DNA of 64,000 nt from Aquatica leii (lineage: Eukaryota; Arthropoda; Insecta; Coleoptera; Lampyridae). The notes below the pieces were generated by a model. It saw nothing but the letters and a program-made list of their open reading frames with translations, was not told where the DNA came from and ran no database searches. Of the stretch, positions 54,690 to 64,000 are shown in pieces. The stretch spans positions 4,774,001 through 4,838,000 of the forward strand of contig CM069432.1 in NCBI GenBank assembly GCA_035610365.1, read 5' to 3'. Within the stretch, counting starts at the first letter, position 1; every line of letters begins with the position of its first letter. The position numbers and the translations under genes are program-made.

Positions 54690-56181
54690 ACACCGCCAGG
54701 ATTAACAAAATTCAGTGAACATATTTCAACATGCCTAGATGCTTTTAATTTATTTATCTCGGAAGATATTATGGACATAATACTTAAAGAAACAAACATT
54801 TGAGCTAGAAGAATTATAGGCGATACGTGGAAGCCAGTAGATGGGGATGAGTTACATGCATTTATTGGATTACTGCTTATAGCTGGTGGTTTGAAAGCAC
54901 GCCAAGAACCAATATTGGAGCTGTGGAGTACAAAATACATGTCTCTCTATAGACCAATTTTTTGTGCTGCAATGTCTCGTAATCGAATGAGAGCTCTTTT
55001 GAAATATATTTGATTTGACGATATGGACACCCGAGAAGAACGACGGGCAACAGCTAAATTAGCAGCTATTCGTAACATTCACGATATTCTTGCTGCAAAC
55101 TGCAAAAAAATTGAATAACCCTAATGCTGAAGTATGTATTGATGAACAACTTGTTCCTTTTCGTGGAAAATGTCCCTTTCGAGTGTATATGAAGTCGAAG
55201 CCAGTTAAATACGGAAATAAAATCTAGACTTTATGCAATGTTAGTAACAGATATTGCTGGAATTTACAAATATATACTGGAATGGTAGACAACGCTCCAG
55301 AACGGGAACAAGGTAAAACACAATTTTATCGTTTTGTGCACGAGTATAAAATTTCATTTCTAGGGAAGCGGGTAGTTTTGGGTTTGGTTGAGGGTTTGAG
55401 AGAGGGTTATTGTATTACCACAGATAATTTTTTTACGTCTATGTCTTTGGCGAAGCAGTTACTGCAGCAATCAAAAACCTTGACCGGAACAATTCGTAAA
55501 ACACGTAGAGAACTACCAAAAGAATTTTTACCAAAAAGAAATCGAGCAGAATACTCAAGCGAAATTCTATATGGAGAAGACACAATTTTAGTATCTTACG
55601 TACCTAAAAAATATAGAAGCGTTATGCTACTTTCAACGCAACACCAAGATTTGGAATTGTCCGGAGAAGACCTTAGTTACAAACCACAAGTTATCTTGGA
55701 CTATAATAGCTGCAAAGGAGCTGTGGACAGCGTCGATAAAATGGTGAAGGAATACTCATGCAGAAGAAATGCAAATCGCTGGCCTCTTGTTCTATTTTTT
55801 AATTTCTTTGATATTGCTGCCATGAATGCATTTATTCTATACACTATGAAATTTGGAAATTTTGAAAAAGGGAAAACATTCCGAAGGAGATTATTTTTGC
55901 AAAAACTTGAGTTTGAATTAGTAATCTCACTTATCAAAAACCGTACACTTCAAGGATTACTAAGACATGTGCAGAATGCAATAGCGATGGTTTTGGCAGA
56001 CACAGAACCAGAGGAAGCGGGACCGCAAGACGAAACTATCGCTCGCCAAAAAGAGGTTGTAAGATATGTCCAAGAGCAAATAAAATGTTCGGAAACATGT
56101 GAAAAGTGCAAACCCTTTGTATGTAAACAACATTGCCAGAAAAAAACTACAATAATATGTAATAGTTGTTTCCCTCACTAA
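54690..56181 (+). pseudogene. piggyBac-like transposase, second copy, nearly complete
   Basis: From 54690: PPGLTKFSEHISTCLDAFNL, a TGA, DTWKPVDGDELHAFIGLLLI, LWSTKYMSLYRPIFCAAMSR, another TGA, FDDMDTREERRATAKLAAIR, then CIDEQLVPFRGKC at 55137 (first catalytic Asp). A frameshift near 55220 leads into the long frame 55282-56181: REGYCITTDNFFTSMSLAKQ (second Asp), LDYNSCKGAVDSVDKMVKEY (third Asp pair) and the cysteine-rich C-terminal domain CSETCEKCKPFVCKQHCQKK with CNSC, ending TAA at 56179-56181. It is less decayed than the copy at 4.5 kb, with about three stops and one frameshift. The N-terminal start and the 5' end of the element are missing. Confidence 0.93.
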
Positions 56182-56281
56182 TTTATGTTTACATTTTATT
56201 TTTATTAGTTTATATGAAATCTAATGTTAATTTAAAATATTAATAAAGGTTACTATTACAAATTAATCGGTTTTTCTTTAC

Positions 56282-56365
56282 AAAATAAGAAAAAAAACTT
56301 GGGGTCAAATCTGACCCCACTTGGTAATCGGCGCCTCAAAAATTACTTGGTAATCCGAAGGTTAA
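56282..56365 (+). repeat. piggyBac 3' end with subterminal hairpin and TTAA
   Basis: A palindrome GGGGTCAAATCTGACCCC at 56301-56318 is followed by two ACTTGGTAATC copies and the tip AATCCGAAGG next to TTAA at 56362-56365. TTAA is the obligatory piggyBac target, and CCTTCGG-type tips match the start of the first copy (CCTTTCGG). This fixes the right end of the second piggyBac copy. Confidence 0.8.
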
Positions 56366-58605
56366 TATGCACCTAGAATCCTAGTTATTTCTGTTTTTTA
56401 TTTTTTTTATTATTTATGTATGCATTCTTATTTTTGAAAATCGCAATAAACCTTGTTCATTATACTACGTATGTAACACCTTCCGATAGCTGCAAGATTT
56501 TCGATATCTGTGAATTTTTTGGGATTAAATGATGAACAGAACAATAGAGTAGTATAAACTTAAACATAATTCAAATCTTATTGACGATAACTAGTAGGTA
56601 TATTTTCCACAAGTAATTGCAAGTAATACAAAATTAACAATTAAAAATGAAACTAAACATTTTTTTTCATATTTTAATTACACGTTATTTCTACAACTAC
56701 TACTGGTATTTATATTTGAACAGTAATGGTTGGTACTACGCATTTAGTAAAGCCATAAACAGTACACAAAAAATTTAAGTATTATTTATAAATTTATTAT
56801 GTGTCAATTTAAATGTGAAAGTATTGTATAATTATAACTAGTAAACAGCATTTTTTTACAAAAACCACCGTCTACAATAATTTGTTTTATGGAACAAAAC
56901 GCATGTCAGTTTTTTAATACAACATAAAACTTAATTTTAACTAATTTTTTCTATAAGTTTTATGCAAAACAATCATACTATAAAGTTTTGATTTATGGAT
57001 ACTTCTTCTCGTAAAAGAGTGTTAGTAATCAATGACCGAAAAATCGTATAAAAACTACGACATTCTGGCGACAATGTGTGAATGTACGGATACCGCAAAC
57101 CGCATTTTCGGCAGTTACTAAAATATTTGTCACAATTTTTTTTTGTTAACTACAGTGTTTTTACAACCCAAATACAAATTTTAATAAGATCAAGGATGAG
57201 TCTGTTATTATATTTAATAGTTTTATAATACTCACATAAAAAACAAACTGACAATTTTATTAATACTAACACTGACTGTTTCAACGAATTAAATATTAAT
57301 AATTAAATTAAAATTACAGTAGTAAATTACACAGTTTTTCTTAAACTTACTACTACTAAACTGTTTACGGTTTTTTAGCATTATTTGGCGAGGTCGGGGA
57401 ACATTATAATAATTTTAAAAATTGTCTGGGTTTGCATTTTAAAAATCCGGGGTTGAAACCTAGTTGTCCTGGTTTTGTGATTTTGCAAATGACAGCCCCC
57501 ATCAAAACTGAAAAAATGCATTTTAGGTTTTGTTTAAACAATTGAGACATTTTGTCAACAAGACTATAATAATTGCGTTTTTCATCAATTTACTACTTTT
57601 AATACGAATTGTGTAAATGGAGATTTGATATTAATAATACTACTAAAGAAAGTTGCTAGCGACTAACCCAGTTCAATTCGGTGATTTCGGTCATAAGCTT
57701 TGTGATGCTAGATTATAAAACGAATTAAAAAAGCGTCAAAACGATTGGAAGCTAGAATGATAGAGACCGTTTAAATCTATCTAACACTGAAACAGAATAA
57801 ATGACAAGACACTGATTATAACGACAATTAGGTTTTCTAATAAGAAGAGAAGAAGAAGTTAAAAGAAGGTATTACGTTAGCAAGGCGTGATTATGTAGAT
57901 ATATAACGACAAACAATTTTATAGATATCAGTTTTGCGTTGATACAAGTCCTGAAGAGAAGGCAACACTCCAAACATACAATTATCGAATTACATATATA
58001 ATATAATAATATAAAATAATACGTAGATTCAAAAATAATCGTTAATTTAAGGTACAACAAGTGACATTACACTCGTTTCAAATCGCATTTAGCGTAACTT
58101 GAGAACATCAAAACAAAAATATGCATGCATTAATTGTGATAATAACTATATCTATTTCGTACGTATTTTACGCCCAACAAATGTACAAATTACTGACTAG
58201 TAAAAGAAAAAAATGGATTACTTACCAACTAACCCTAAATATAAGGCCCAAAACTCAAGAAGTAAAAAGAAAAACCCAAGTATCAGTAAATCTTGACTTG
58301 AAAGTCATCAACAGGCAATGTAAGATTCTTTCACCAAAAAAAAAACAGACCCTAATGATGACATTCAATAAAGTCGAAACATGTCTAATTTAAAGTAAAA
58401 ATAATAATTATATAAGTGGAGAAGTGGATAGTTAATAATTTAATTGTAAATATACTACTCCACTTTACTTTCGTGAGTTTAATATACTTTCTTCTAAAAA
58501 AAAATGAGTTAGTTTATTTTTACATTGTGGATATACTTTTTCAAAATGGCGCTATTTTCTTAGAAACCTTGGCGAGACACGAGTTACAGGCTCAAATTTA
58601 TTATA
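56366..58605. other. non-coding AT-rich DNA, 2.2 kb
   Basis: No gene, RNA or element ends are recognised. Frames at 57872-58060, 58121-58393 and 58416-58712 are AT-driven with no motif. Confidence 0.55.
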
Positions 58606-59297
58606 AACTAGCTGTACCCTGCCACGCTGTGCAGTGGCACATTGTGATTGAATGGTTGACATTTAATGTAATTATATTTATATACATTAAAAGTGAGGTT
58701 AATCCAAAATAAATAATATAATTACTAAATAATATAATTACGTCCACGTGTTAGATTTAATAAAAAAGATAAAACCACTCACTTCTGTTAGAAATTCACT
58801 TGAATTATAATAAGTCTTTTTATTTTGCCTGTCAGTTAATAATATTTTTACTGTCCATCTTTGATATAAAATATAACCTCTACTTACGATTTGGTGAAAG
58901 GCGCAGTTTGATCACAACCCCATCACACCAAAAATTCTTGATTTAAGTGAATATTTAATTCAGATTGTATAATAATCAGAATCAGATGCAAATTTTTTTG
59001 TAAATAAACAATGTAATTGGGAACGAAATTGTTTCTCATGTGACTGCGTCATTATTATTGCGGTTGTCAGCGAGTGTTTTCATCGCTTATGGCAGATGAC
59101 GCGGTCACTGGTACACAACTGATCGTTAAAAAAACTATTTTCTCGCGGTCGCAGATATGTGACTGATGCAAAAAATAGATAAAAACAATCCTTGATGCGG
59201 ATTTTATATCATGTTAAAATTTCAACTCAATCGGTGCAGAACTTTTTGAGTTTTTGAAGCGTACACAAACCAACATAACATTTTTATATATATAGAT
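58606..59297 (+). mobile_element. RTE/Proto2-like non-autonomous element (SINE-like), 692 bp
   Basis: The start AACTAGCTGTACCCTGCCAC (58606) and the end CATAACATTTTTATATATAT plus AGAT (59297), preceded by ACTCAATCGGTGCAGAACTT and TTTTGAGTTTTTG, are the head and tail I know from a widespread arthropod family related to RTE-type LINEs. No coding sequence lies between. The call is by recognition of both ends; I did not find a convincing duplication. Confidence 0.55.
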
Positions 59298-60220
59298 ATT
59301 CAGTTAAACTTTTAAAAACTCTATAATTCAAAATCTTCTTCATGAATAATTACATTTTTAAGAATACTGATTTTTCAAGATTTTAAAATATCGTAATGAG
59401 TTTAACCATAGGCACCCATGATTTTTTTTGTAATTTAATAAAACAATGAAATACCTTAAAATTTTTGAAACTGCTGTGTATAGAGTTTTAAAGTTTTTTT
59501 TCTGCAGTATTTTTTCAATTAATTTGTTTTCTACAGGCATAGCGTGGTATTGCAAATAACGTTGGAATTAGAATTTGTTGTTACATTGGCAAGGACAAAG
59601 AAGATCGTATCATTAAAAACAATGTGCAGGTGTTAATAAAACAATTAATTTATCTACTATCGTTGCATAACAACCGCCATTTGTCATTTATTTCAGTAGA
59701 CAAATGATGGTTATTAATACACTGATGGGATAGTAAAATTAAAGTACATTGTTTAAGTAAACGGAAAAAATCATATAGGATATTAGGTTAAAAACTATGC
59801 CAAATGAGAACTGACAAGTTTACGTTCAAACATAAGGTTAAAAACATTGCTATATTGCGATTAACAACTTGCATATTTACGAAAAATAAATTATGCATTT
59901 TCTGCAGAGAGACAACTTATTTTTTCGTACTTCCGACTTCAAGGTTACTACAGTAGTAACCTTTGTTGAAATGCAAAGGAAAAATGTAAACACATTGAAA
60001 AAAATATATCATACAAATTATGCAGCAAATATTGATAGCGGAACCTATGTAACGCAACTTCAAAAACTTTGGACTGTGCAGTAAATTTTACTACTAGTGG
60101 TACATAAGTACCATCTCGCCCTCGTACAATTTAGTGATATAACAGTCCTTATTATAATCAAATGCATAAAAATAGTATCTATAAAAAAAAATGAGGGCGT
60201 GTACTAGTGTACACATGTAA
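59298..60220. other. non-coding AT-rich DNA
   Basis: No gene is seen. The frame 59893-60084 has no conserved motif. A direct pair CTACAGTAGTAACC and ACTACTAGTGGTAC is not enough to define an element. Confidence 0.5.
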
Positions 60221-60320
60221 GAAGTGAAACTTCTTTATGGCCTTATTTTTCGCAAAATGATCTACATGCAACTTTTCAGAAATTGGTTAAATAAAGTTAA
60301 ATTAGATAAAGTTTAAACAA

Positions 60321-60387
60321 AAGGATTTTATTATCATAGACATGAATACAAAAAAAAGGATTTTATTATCATAGACATGAATACAAA
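60321..60387. repeat. 35-bp tandem duplication
   Basis: AAGGATTTTATTATCATAGA and CATGAATACAAA occur twice in direct succession with a 35-bp period and only A-run differences. It looks like a recent local duplication. Confidence 0.9.
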
Positions 60388-60409
60388 TAACCGATTGCGC
60401 CACGAAGGC
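60388..60409 (-). repeat. inverted 5' fragment of a tRNA-Asn sequence
   Basis: On the minus strand the 22 bases read GCCTTCGTGGCGCAATCGGT plus TA, matching the first 22 nucleotides of insect tRNA-Asn with about two differences. They match the start of the tRNA-like gene 115 bp downstream, in opposite orientation. Confidence 0.7.
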
Positions 60410-60525
60410 TGATATTTGATGATTTTGTAGAATTTGTGGAGTATTACAACAACAATTGATCGTATCTTATAGCAACGTTTTGACCGTGTACCTTATAACC
60501 ATCCGTTTTGTGACCTATAGTATGT

Positions 60526-60549
60526 GCCTCCGTGGCGCAATCGACTACT

Positions 60550-60582
<33 letters not shown>

Positions 60583-60599
60583 GAGCCCACCCGGGGGCG
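60526..60599 (+). tRNA. tRNA-Asn (GTT), probably a degenerate copy
   Basis: The 74-nt sequence folds as a cloverleaf: acceptor GCCTCCG / CGGGGGC with one G-U pair and discriminator G, anticodon arm with loop CTGTTAA (anticodon GTT), T arm GGTGG-TTCGAGC-CCACC. The anticodon and T arms match insect tRNA-Asn exactly by eye. The D arm is damaged: the 3' strand GCGC has become CTGC, leaving one mismatch and one wobble, and GG of the D loop is GA. A TTTTT run at 60603-60607 could end Pol III transcription. It lies inside an inverted-repeat segment, so it may be a tRNA-derived repeat rather than a working gene. Confidence 0.75.
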
Positions 60600-60878
60600 A
60601 ACTTTTTATTTATTTTACTACCTTTGAACACCTTGTACAATTTGTATTTATTTAAAAATCTTTTAGAATTTTATAATAAAAAATTAGTTAATTGATTTAC
60701 AAAAATTAATAACATATTTCAGAATTTATACTCTATGCCAATTAATTGATGTTCATTAAATTAGCAGTCGTATTAATTAAAAATGTGAGGCGTAACGAAA
60801 TAAGCGACATGCTCTCCCTACTGCGTTGGAGAAACTGAAAGTACTCTTCGTCTTAACCAACCGTGGTAGGGGCAAGAA

Positions 60879-60920
60879 AAAAATGTGACGATAAAAATGT
60901 GACGATAAAAATGTGACGTG
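60879..60920. repeat. 14-bp tandem repeat, 3 copies
   Basis: AAAAATGTGACGAT is repeated three times, the third breaking up into TGACGTGACGCG and a further TAAAATGTGACGG. It lies near the right end of the inverted-repeat-bounded segment. Confidence 0.85.
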
Positions 60921-60979
60921 ACGCGTAAAATGTGACGGTAAATTTTTTTCCAACGCCGATAAAGAAGTTTCACTTCAAT

Positions 60980-61980
60980 AAATGATTTTTGTAAACTTTT
61001 CAACCCTTCTTTTATTTTTATTTATTTTCCAAAACATATAGATCTAAATAAACCCTTATAAAAAGAACAAATTTGTGTATGACAAAATTGTACTAAACTA
61101 ACTGCAATTACTAAATAAAGTAACTTGTAACTTTTACATTTGGTTGCAAATTGCAAGGTTAAATTTCGCAATAACTGCAGTTGAGTATTATATAAACGCA
61201 TTGAGTTTTATAAAAAAAAAAAAAGATTTGACATGTGAATACGTATACTAAGTTCTATCTTTTTCTTATTATTACCGCACATTATTTATTCATTTCTAAA
61301 TGTAGCGACTTCTCATCATCAAATCTATTCAACTTAAAGCTGACAATTTCCTCTTAAATGTTCATTTGCAACATATTTTTTACATTTGCGATTATTGTCA
61401 ATTTCAATGACAAAATAATATAATACTGCTAATTAAAGTTTGTCAATTTTTTATACCAGATGCCTTATAAAAAATTATTTCATAGAAGTTGTTTTTTTTT
61501 GGATTAGTCGCTTTTTGAAAATAGGTTTTGATGTCAATGTATTTTGGCCAGACATGACACAGAAAGGTCAGATTACTTTTTGCACTGATAGATAAAATTA
61601 TTTACTTTTTGTACAGTTAAAGATTAACGGCATTTCTAAATCGATATGTTTTTCTATAAAATAACTTTTATTATACTGTGATATTGTAGTCGCAGAATTC
61701 AAAACTATCTACTCGAAATATATAGGTGGTTTCGAGCAATCTAAATGCCATTATTCGCGATATTTTGTTTGTCGAAGTTGGCAAGGCTGGTTGATGCTTC
61801 CACCTCTATTCCAATTGCTTTTACAAGAATTTTGATGTTTTTGAGGACCTCGTCTCTACTCAGCAATCTATTGAATAAAAAGCGACTTTATTTTTTGTAT
61901 CGCGAATTTGGTATTTTATAACACTTTTACAAGACAAAAAATTGATTTTAAAAATAACCAATCTACAAGTATATTTATTT
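60980..61980. other. non-coding AT-rich DNA
   Basis: No gene or element is recognised. Confidence 0.55.
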
Positions 61981-62450
61981 ATATTGCTTATAAAACTAGT
62001 TTCGACAATTTAAATTGTCATGAACAGTTAAACTGAAAGCAAATAAATTAACAAAAATAATTAAAAATTTAAAAGATCTTACAAACTATATAAAATTGTC
62101 AAATGTCAAAAAATTAAATAGAAACTGATGTTAAATGCACAGTCATAGGTGGTATGAAAATGAAAATGAAAAATAAAAAACTAAGTGAATTAAAATTGAT
62201 TATTAAGAAGAGAAAAAATATTTAAATCAAGAATTTTATTAAAACAATTATCTGAATTTTCATTAAAAAGACGAAGAATTTCAAGAATATCAAGATGATT
62301 AAGAAAAGAACTTTTGTTACAAAAATGAAGAAATTTAACAATAAGGTCAGAAGAAAAAGAATGAAGAGTAGATAAAGTATGATTAGCAAAAGAAGAACAA
62401 ATGTTGGATATACCAGAATTTAAACACCTTTTATTAAAATAAATGTTCTT
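61981..62450 (-). pseudogene. Penelope-like element, 3' end fragment
   Basis: On the minus strand from about 62400 the reading SSFANHTLSTLHSFSSDLIV then KFLHFCNKSSFLNHLDILEI, LRLFNENSDN and FNKILDL is like the end of the GIY-YIG domain of Penelope elements, in which F..H....H and a K.S.LN..E..EI pattern occur. The tail to 61981 contains TTCATGACAATTTAAATTGT and CGAAACTAGTTTTATAAG, an end sequence like that at 420-490 of the window. RT and most of the nuclease are missing. Confidence 0.65.
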
Positions 62451-62681
62451 TTGTTAGACTGGCCTTTTATTTTAAATTTATTTTACATACTACAGATGAC
62501 TTATCTTACTTACTTACTGCCAACTTAACTTGACCAAAAAAGTAAAAAACCTAAGTAAAGTATACATAGGGTGTTTTCAAAACTAGCTACTTAAAATCTA
62601 TTCAAGTAAGGTCTTACAACTCGGCTGACCTGACTCCTGATCGACCTGATCAAGCGAGGAAGTGGAGGGGTTGTTTGCCGA
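62451..62681. other. non-coding sequence next to the gypsy copy, possible LTR
   Basis: This region lies downstream of the minus-strand gypsy pol that ends near 62682 and could be its 3' non-coding part or LTR. It includes CTGACCTGACTCCTGATCGA and the related CCTGATCAAGC. I cannot define ends. Confidence 0.35.
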
Positions 62682-64000
62682 TCAGGGCTTCAAATGAGAA
62701 GCATCAAATACACCCTCAAAAGGCACCTGCGTTAGCTGGAATCCCTCGACATCCCTTACACAATATCTATCATTATTCAAGATCTTACAAATCACATACG
62801 GACCCTTGAATTTGGGCAATAACTTTTTATTTACTCCCGCAGTTGACACATTATTTGCTACAACAACGTAATCACCTATATTGTAGGTTCTAGCCTTCTT
62901 ATGCGATTTGTTATAATACTGGATATTGTATGTTCGCTTTTTCTCAATATTCGCGGAAGCATCCATACGAATCTTATGTAATCGCAATTTTGGTTATCTA
63001 ATAAGAGATTTCGAAGTCGATCGTCTACCACGCCCCGCTAGTCTATTCCAAATAACAATCGCGACGGAGTATTTCCGGTGGATTTACTCAACGTGTTGTT
63101 CATAGAAAATTCAACAGTCTCCAACACTTCATCCCAACAACTAGGAGAAGAGGTTAACTTTGCTAACATTGAAATGACTACGCGGTTCATTCTTTCTACC
63201 TGCCCATTACCCCGCGGTGTGCCGGTTGCAATTTTTACGTGTTGCACGCTCCTATTGGACAACGCGTCTTCAAAAACTTTTGACGTAAAAGCAGCGCCAC
63301 GATCGGATATGATACGTTGCGGTACACTATAATTTCGAAAATAAGATGAAATGTGCTTAACAGTTTCCTTCGCGTCGACGGATTTACACGCGTATAGTTT
63401 AACAAATTTAGTGAACGCGTCTATCAAGACTAAAATATGACGATTATTACTTCCGGTCTTCTCAAAGGGCCCCAGATGATCGACGTGTACGGTGGCGAAG
63501 GGGGCGTCACCCTTTGGAATTGCATGTAAAAAGCCCTCACTTTTACCATCCTTATTTGAATACACTATGCATTTCAAACAGTTCCCAATAAAATGCTTAA
63601 CCTTTTCCCTCATCTTGGGGAACCAGTAACTCCGCAAAATGAGCTCAACCGTCTTATCCACCCCGCAATGTGCCATACTTGAATGGTACTTATGAATAAT
63701 TTGAATGAATGTTATAATTAAAATCCTGCAAGAAAATAACCCAACGCATTATCCGAGGAACAATCTCCTTTGACAACGTCGCACTAATACTATGGCAATC
63801 CGTAATGATAGTAAACAAAATCCCTTTTAAATAAATTTCGAACCGTTTGACCGAATATACTATAACCAAGCATTCGAGCTCATATCTATGGTAGCGACTT
63901 TCACACTCACTTGCGCGTTTGCTGTAATAAGCAATTGGGTGAAATTTCCCATCGCTCTGTTTTTGGAGCAAAATACCTCCAAACCCCAGTGCACTCGCGT
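62682..64000 (-). pseudogene. Ty3/gypsy pol (RNase H, integrase), continues past the window edge
   Basis: From 64000 down: the RNase H frame ASALGFGGILLQKQSDGKFH, YYSKRASECESRYHRYELEC, FTIITDCHSI (active-site TD) and VPRIMRWVIFLQDFNYNI ends near 63690. A shift leads to the integrase (63676-63038): MAHCGVDKTVELILRSYWFP (zinc-binding H) with C-x2-C at NCLKCIVYS, VHVDHLGPFEK (first Asp), ISDRGAAFTSKVFEDALSNR (second Asp), TPRGNGQVERMNRVV (Glu), ending SRLLFGID. After another shift, 62987-62682 carries the C-terminal chromo-like part GDYVVVANNVSTAG and LLPKFKGPYVICKILNNDRY. All integrase catalytic residues remain. It differs clearly from the two other gypsy copies in the window, so it is a third family. 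Confidence 0.92.

Larger units (their letters stand above)
60221..60976. mobile_element. inverted-repeat-bounded segment carrying a tRNA-Asn-like gene
   Basis: GAAGTGAAACTTCTTTAT at 60221-60238 is matched exactly by its reverse complement at 60959-60976. Between them lie a 35-bp tandem duplication (60321-60387), an inverted tRNA 5' fragment (60388-60409), the tRNA-Asn-like gene (60526-60599) and a 14-bp minisatellite (60879-60920). An 18-bp perfect inverted pair 740 bp apart suggests element ends, but no target duplication is evident. Confidence 0.5.

Overview
The window is AT-rich eukaryotic DNA, almost certainly from an insect or other arthropod. No host gene can be followed through it. It is a repeat-dense intergenic block in which old and fairly young transposable elements are nested in one another. 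Evidence for the organism type: Penelope-like elements with a GIY-YIG domain, R1-clade LINE sequence, ZMYM-type hAT, piggyBac, Tc1/mariner with TA target sites, a copia element whose primer site matches the half-tRNA type known from Drosophila copia, a 59-bp intron, and an insect-like tRNA-Asn. The species cannot be told from the sequence.

Layout. 0.6-1.7 kb: Penelope remnant. 2.95-4.1 kb: non-autonomous hAT element with a perfect 8-bp target duplication. 4.25-5.93 kb: piggyBac copy with an intact 5' end, abutting a Helitron helicase remnant (5.93-7.07 kb). 7.1-8.2 kb: ORF1 plus endonuclease fragment of a LINE. 8.36-9.98 kb: Penelope copy. 9.98-13.4 kb: ZMYM-type hAT transposase split by a 1.76-kb TG...CA insertion with a 5-bp duplication, best read as a solo LTR. 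13.5-14.3 kb: a fragment of a glucosamine-6-phosphate N-acetyltransferase-like gene between inverted repeats. 17.8-19.1 kb: hAT tail fragment and a gene-like repetitive ORF of unknown function. 19.2-21.4 kb: internally deleted LINE carrying a GC-rich foldback element. 21.4-23.2 kb: R1 LINE and Penelope fragments. 24.5-25.4 kb: two short exon-like segments. 25.8-27.7 kb: Ty3/gypsy pol. 28.1-29.7 kb: minisatellite arrays between short inverted repeats. 30.4-30.7 kb: start of a hAT transposase with an intron. 32.9-36.6 kb: Tc1 element split by a LINE. 36.76-38.29 kb: nearly complete mariner-type element. 38.8-39.7 kb: LINE endonuclease remnant. 40.85-44.9 kb: nearly full-length LINE. 45.4-47.3 kb: gypsy integrase, polypurine tract and LTR. 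48.6-49.9 kb: TIR element. 49.9-51.2 kb: copia. 51.6-52.5 kb: TIR element. 54.7-56.4 kb: second piggyBac with its 3' end. 58.6-59.3 kb: RTE-like non-autonomous element. 60.2-61.0 kb: TIR element containing a tRNA-Asn-like gene. 62.0-62.5 kb: Penelope fragment. 62.7-64.0 kb: gypsy pol leaving the window.

The coding sequences do not form a pathway; they are transposition proteins (reverse transcriptases, integrases, DDE transposases, endonucleases) and nearly all carry stops or frameshifts. The informative content is the order of insertions and two host-derived passengers: the acetyltransferase fragment and the tRNA-like gene, each lying between inverted repeats. Gaps between the listed features are AT-rich, and I see no gene in them. 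Coordinates of degraded elements are read by eye and can be off by tens of bases, except where a target duplication or terminal repeat fixes them.
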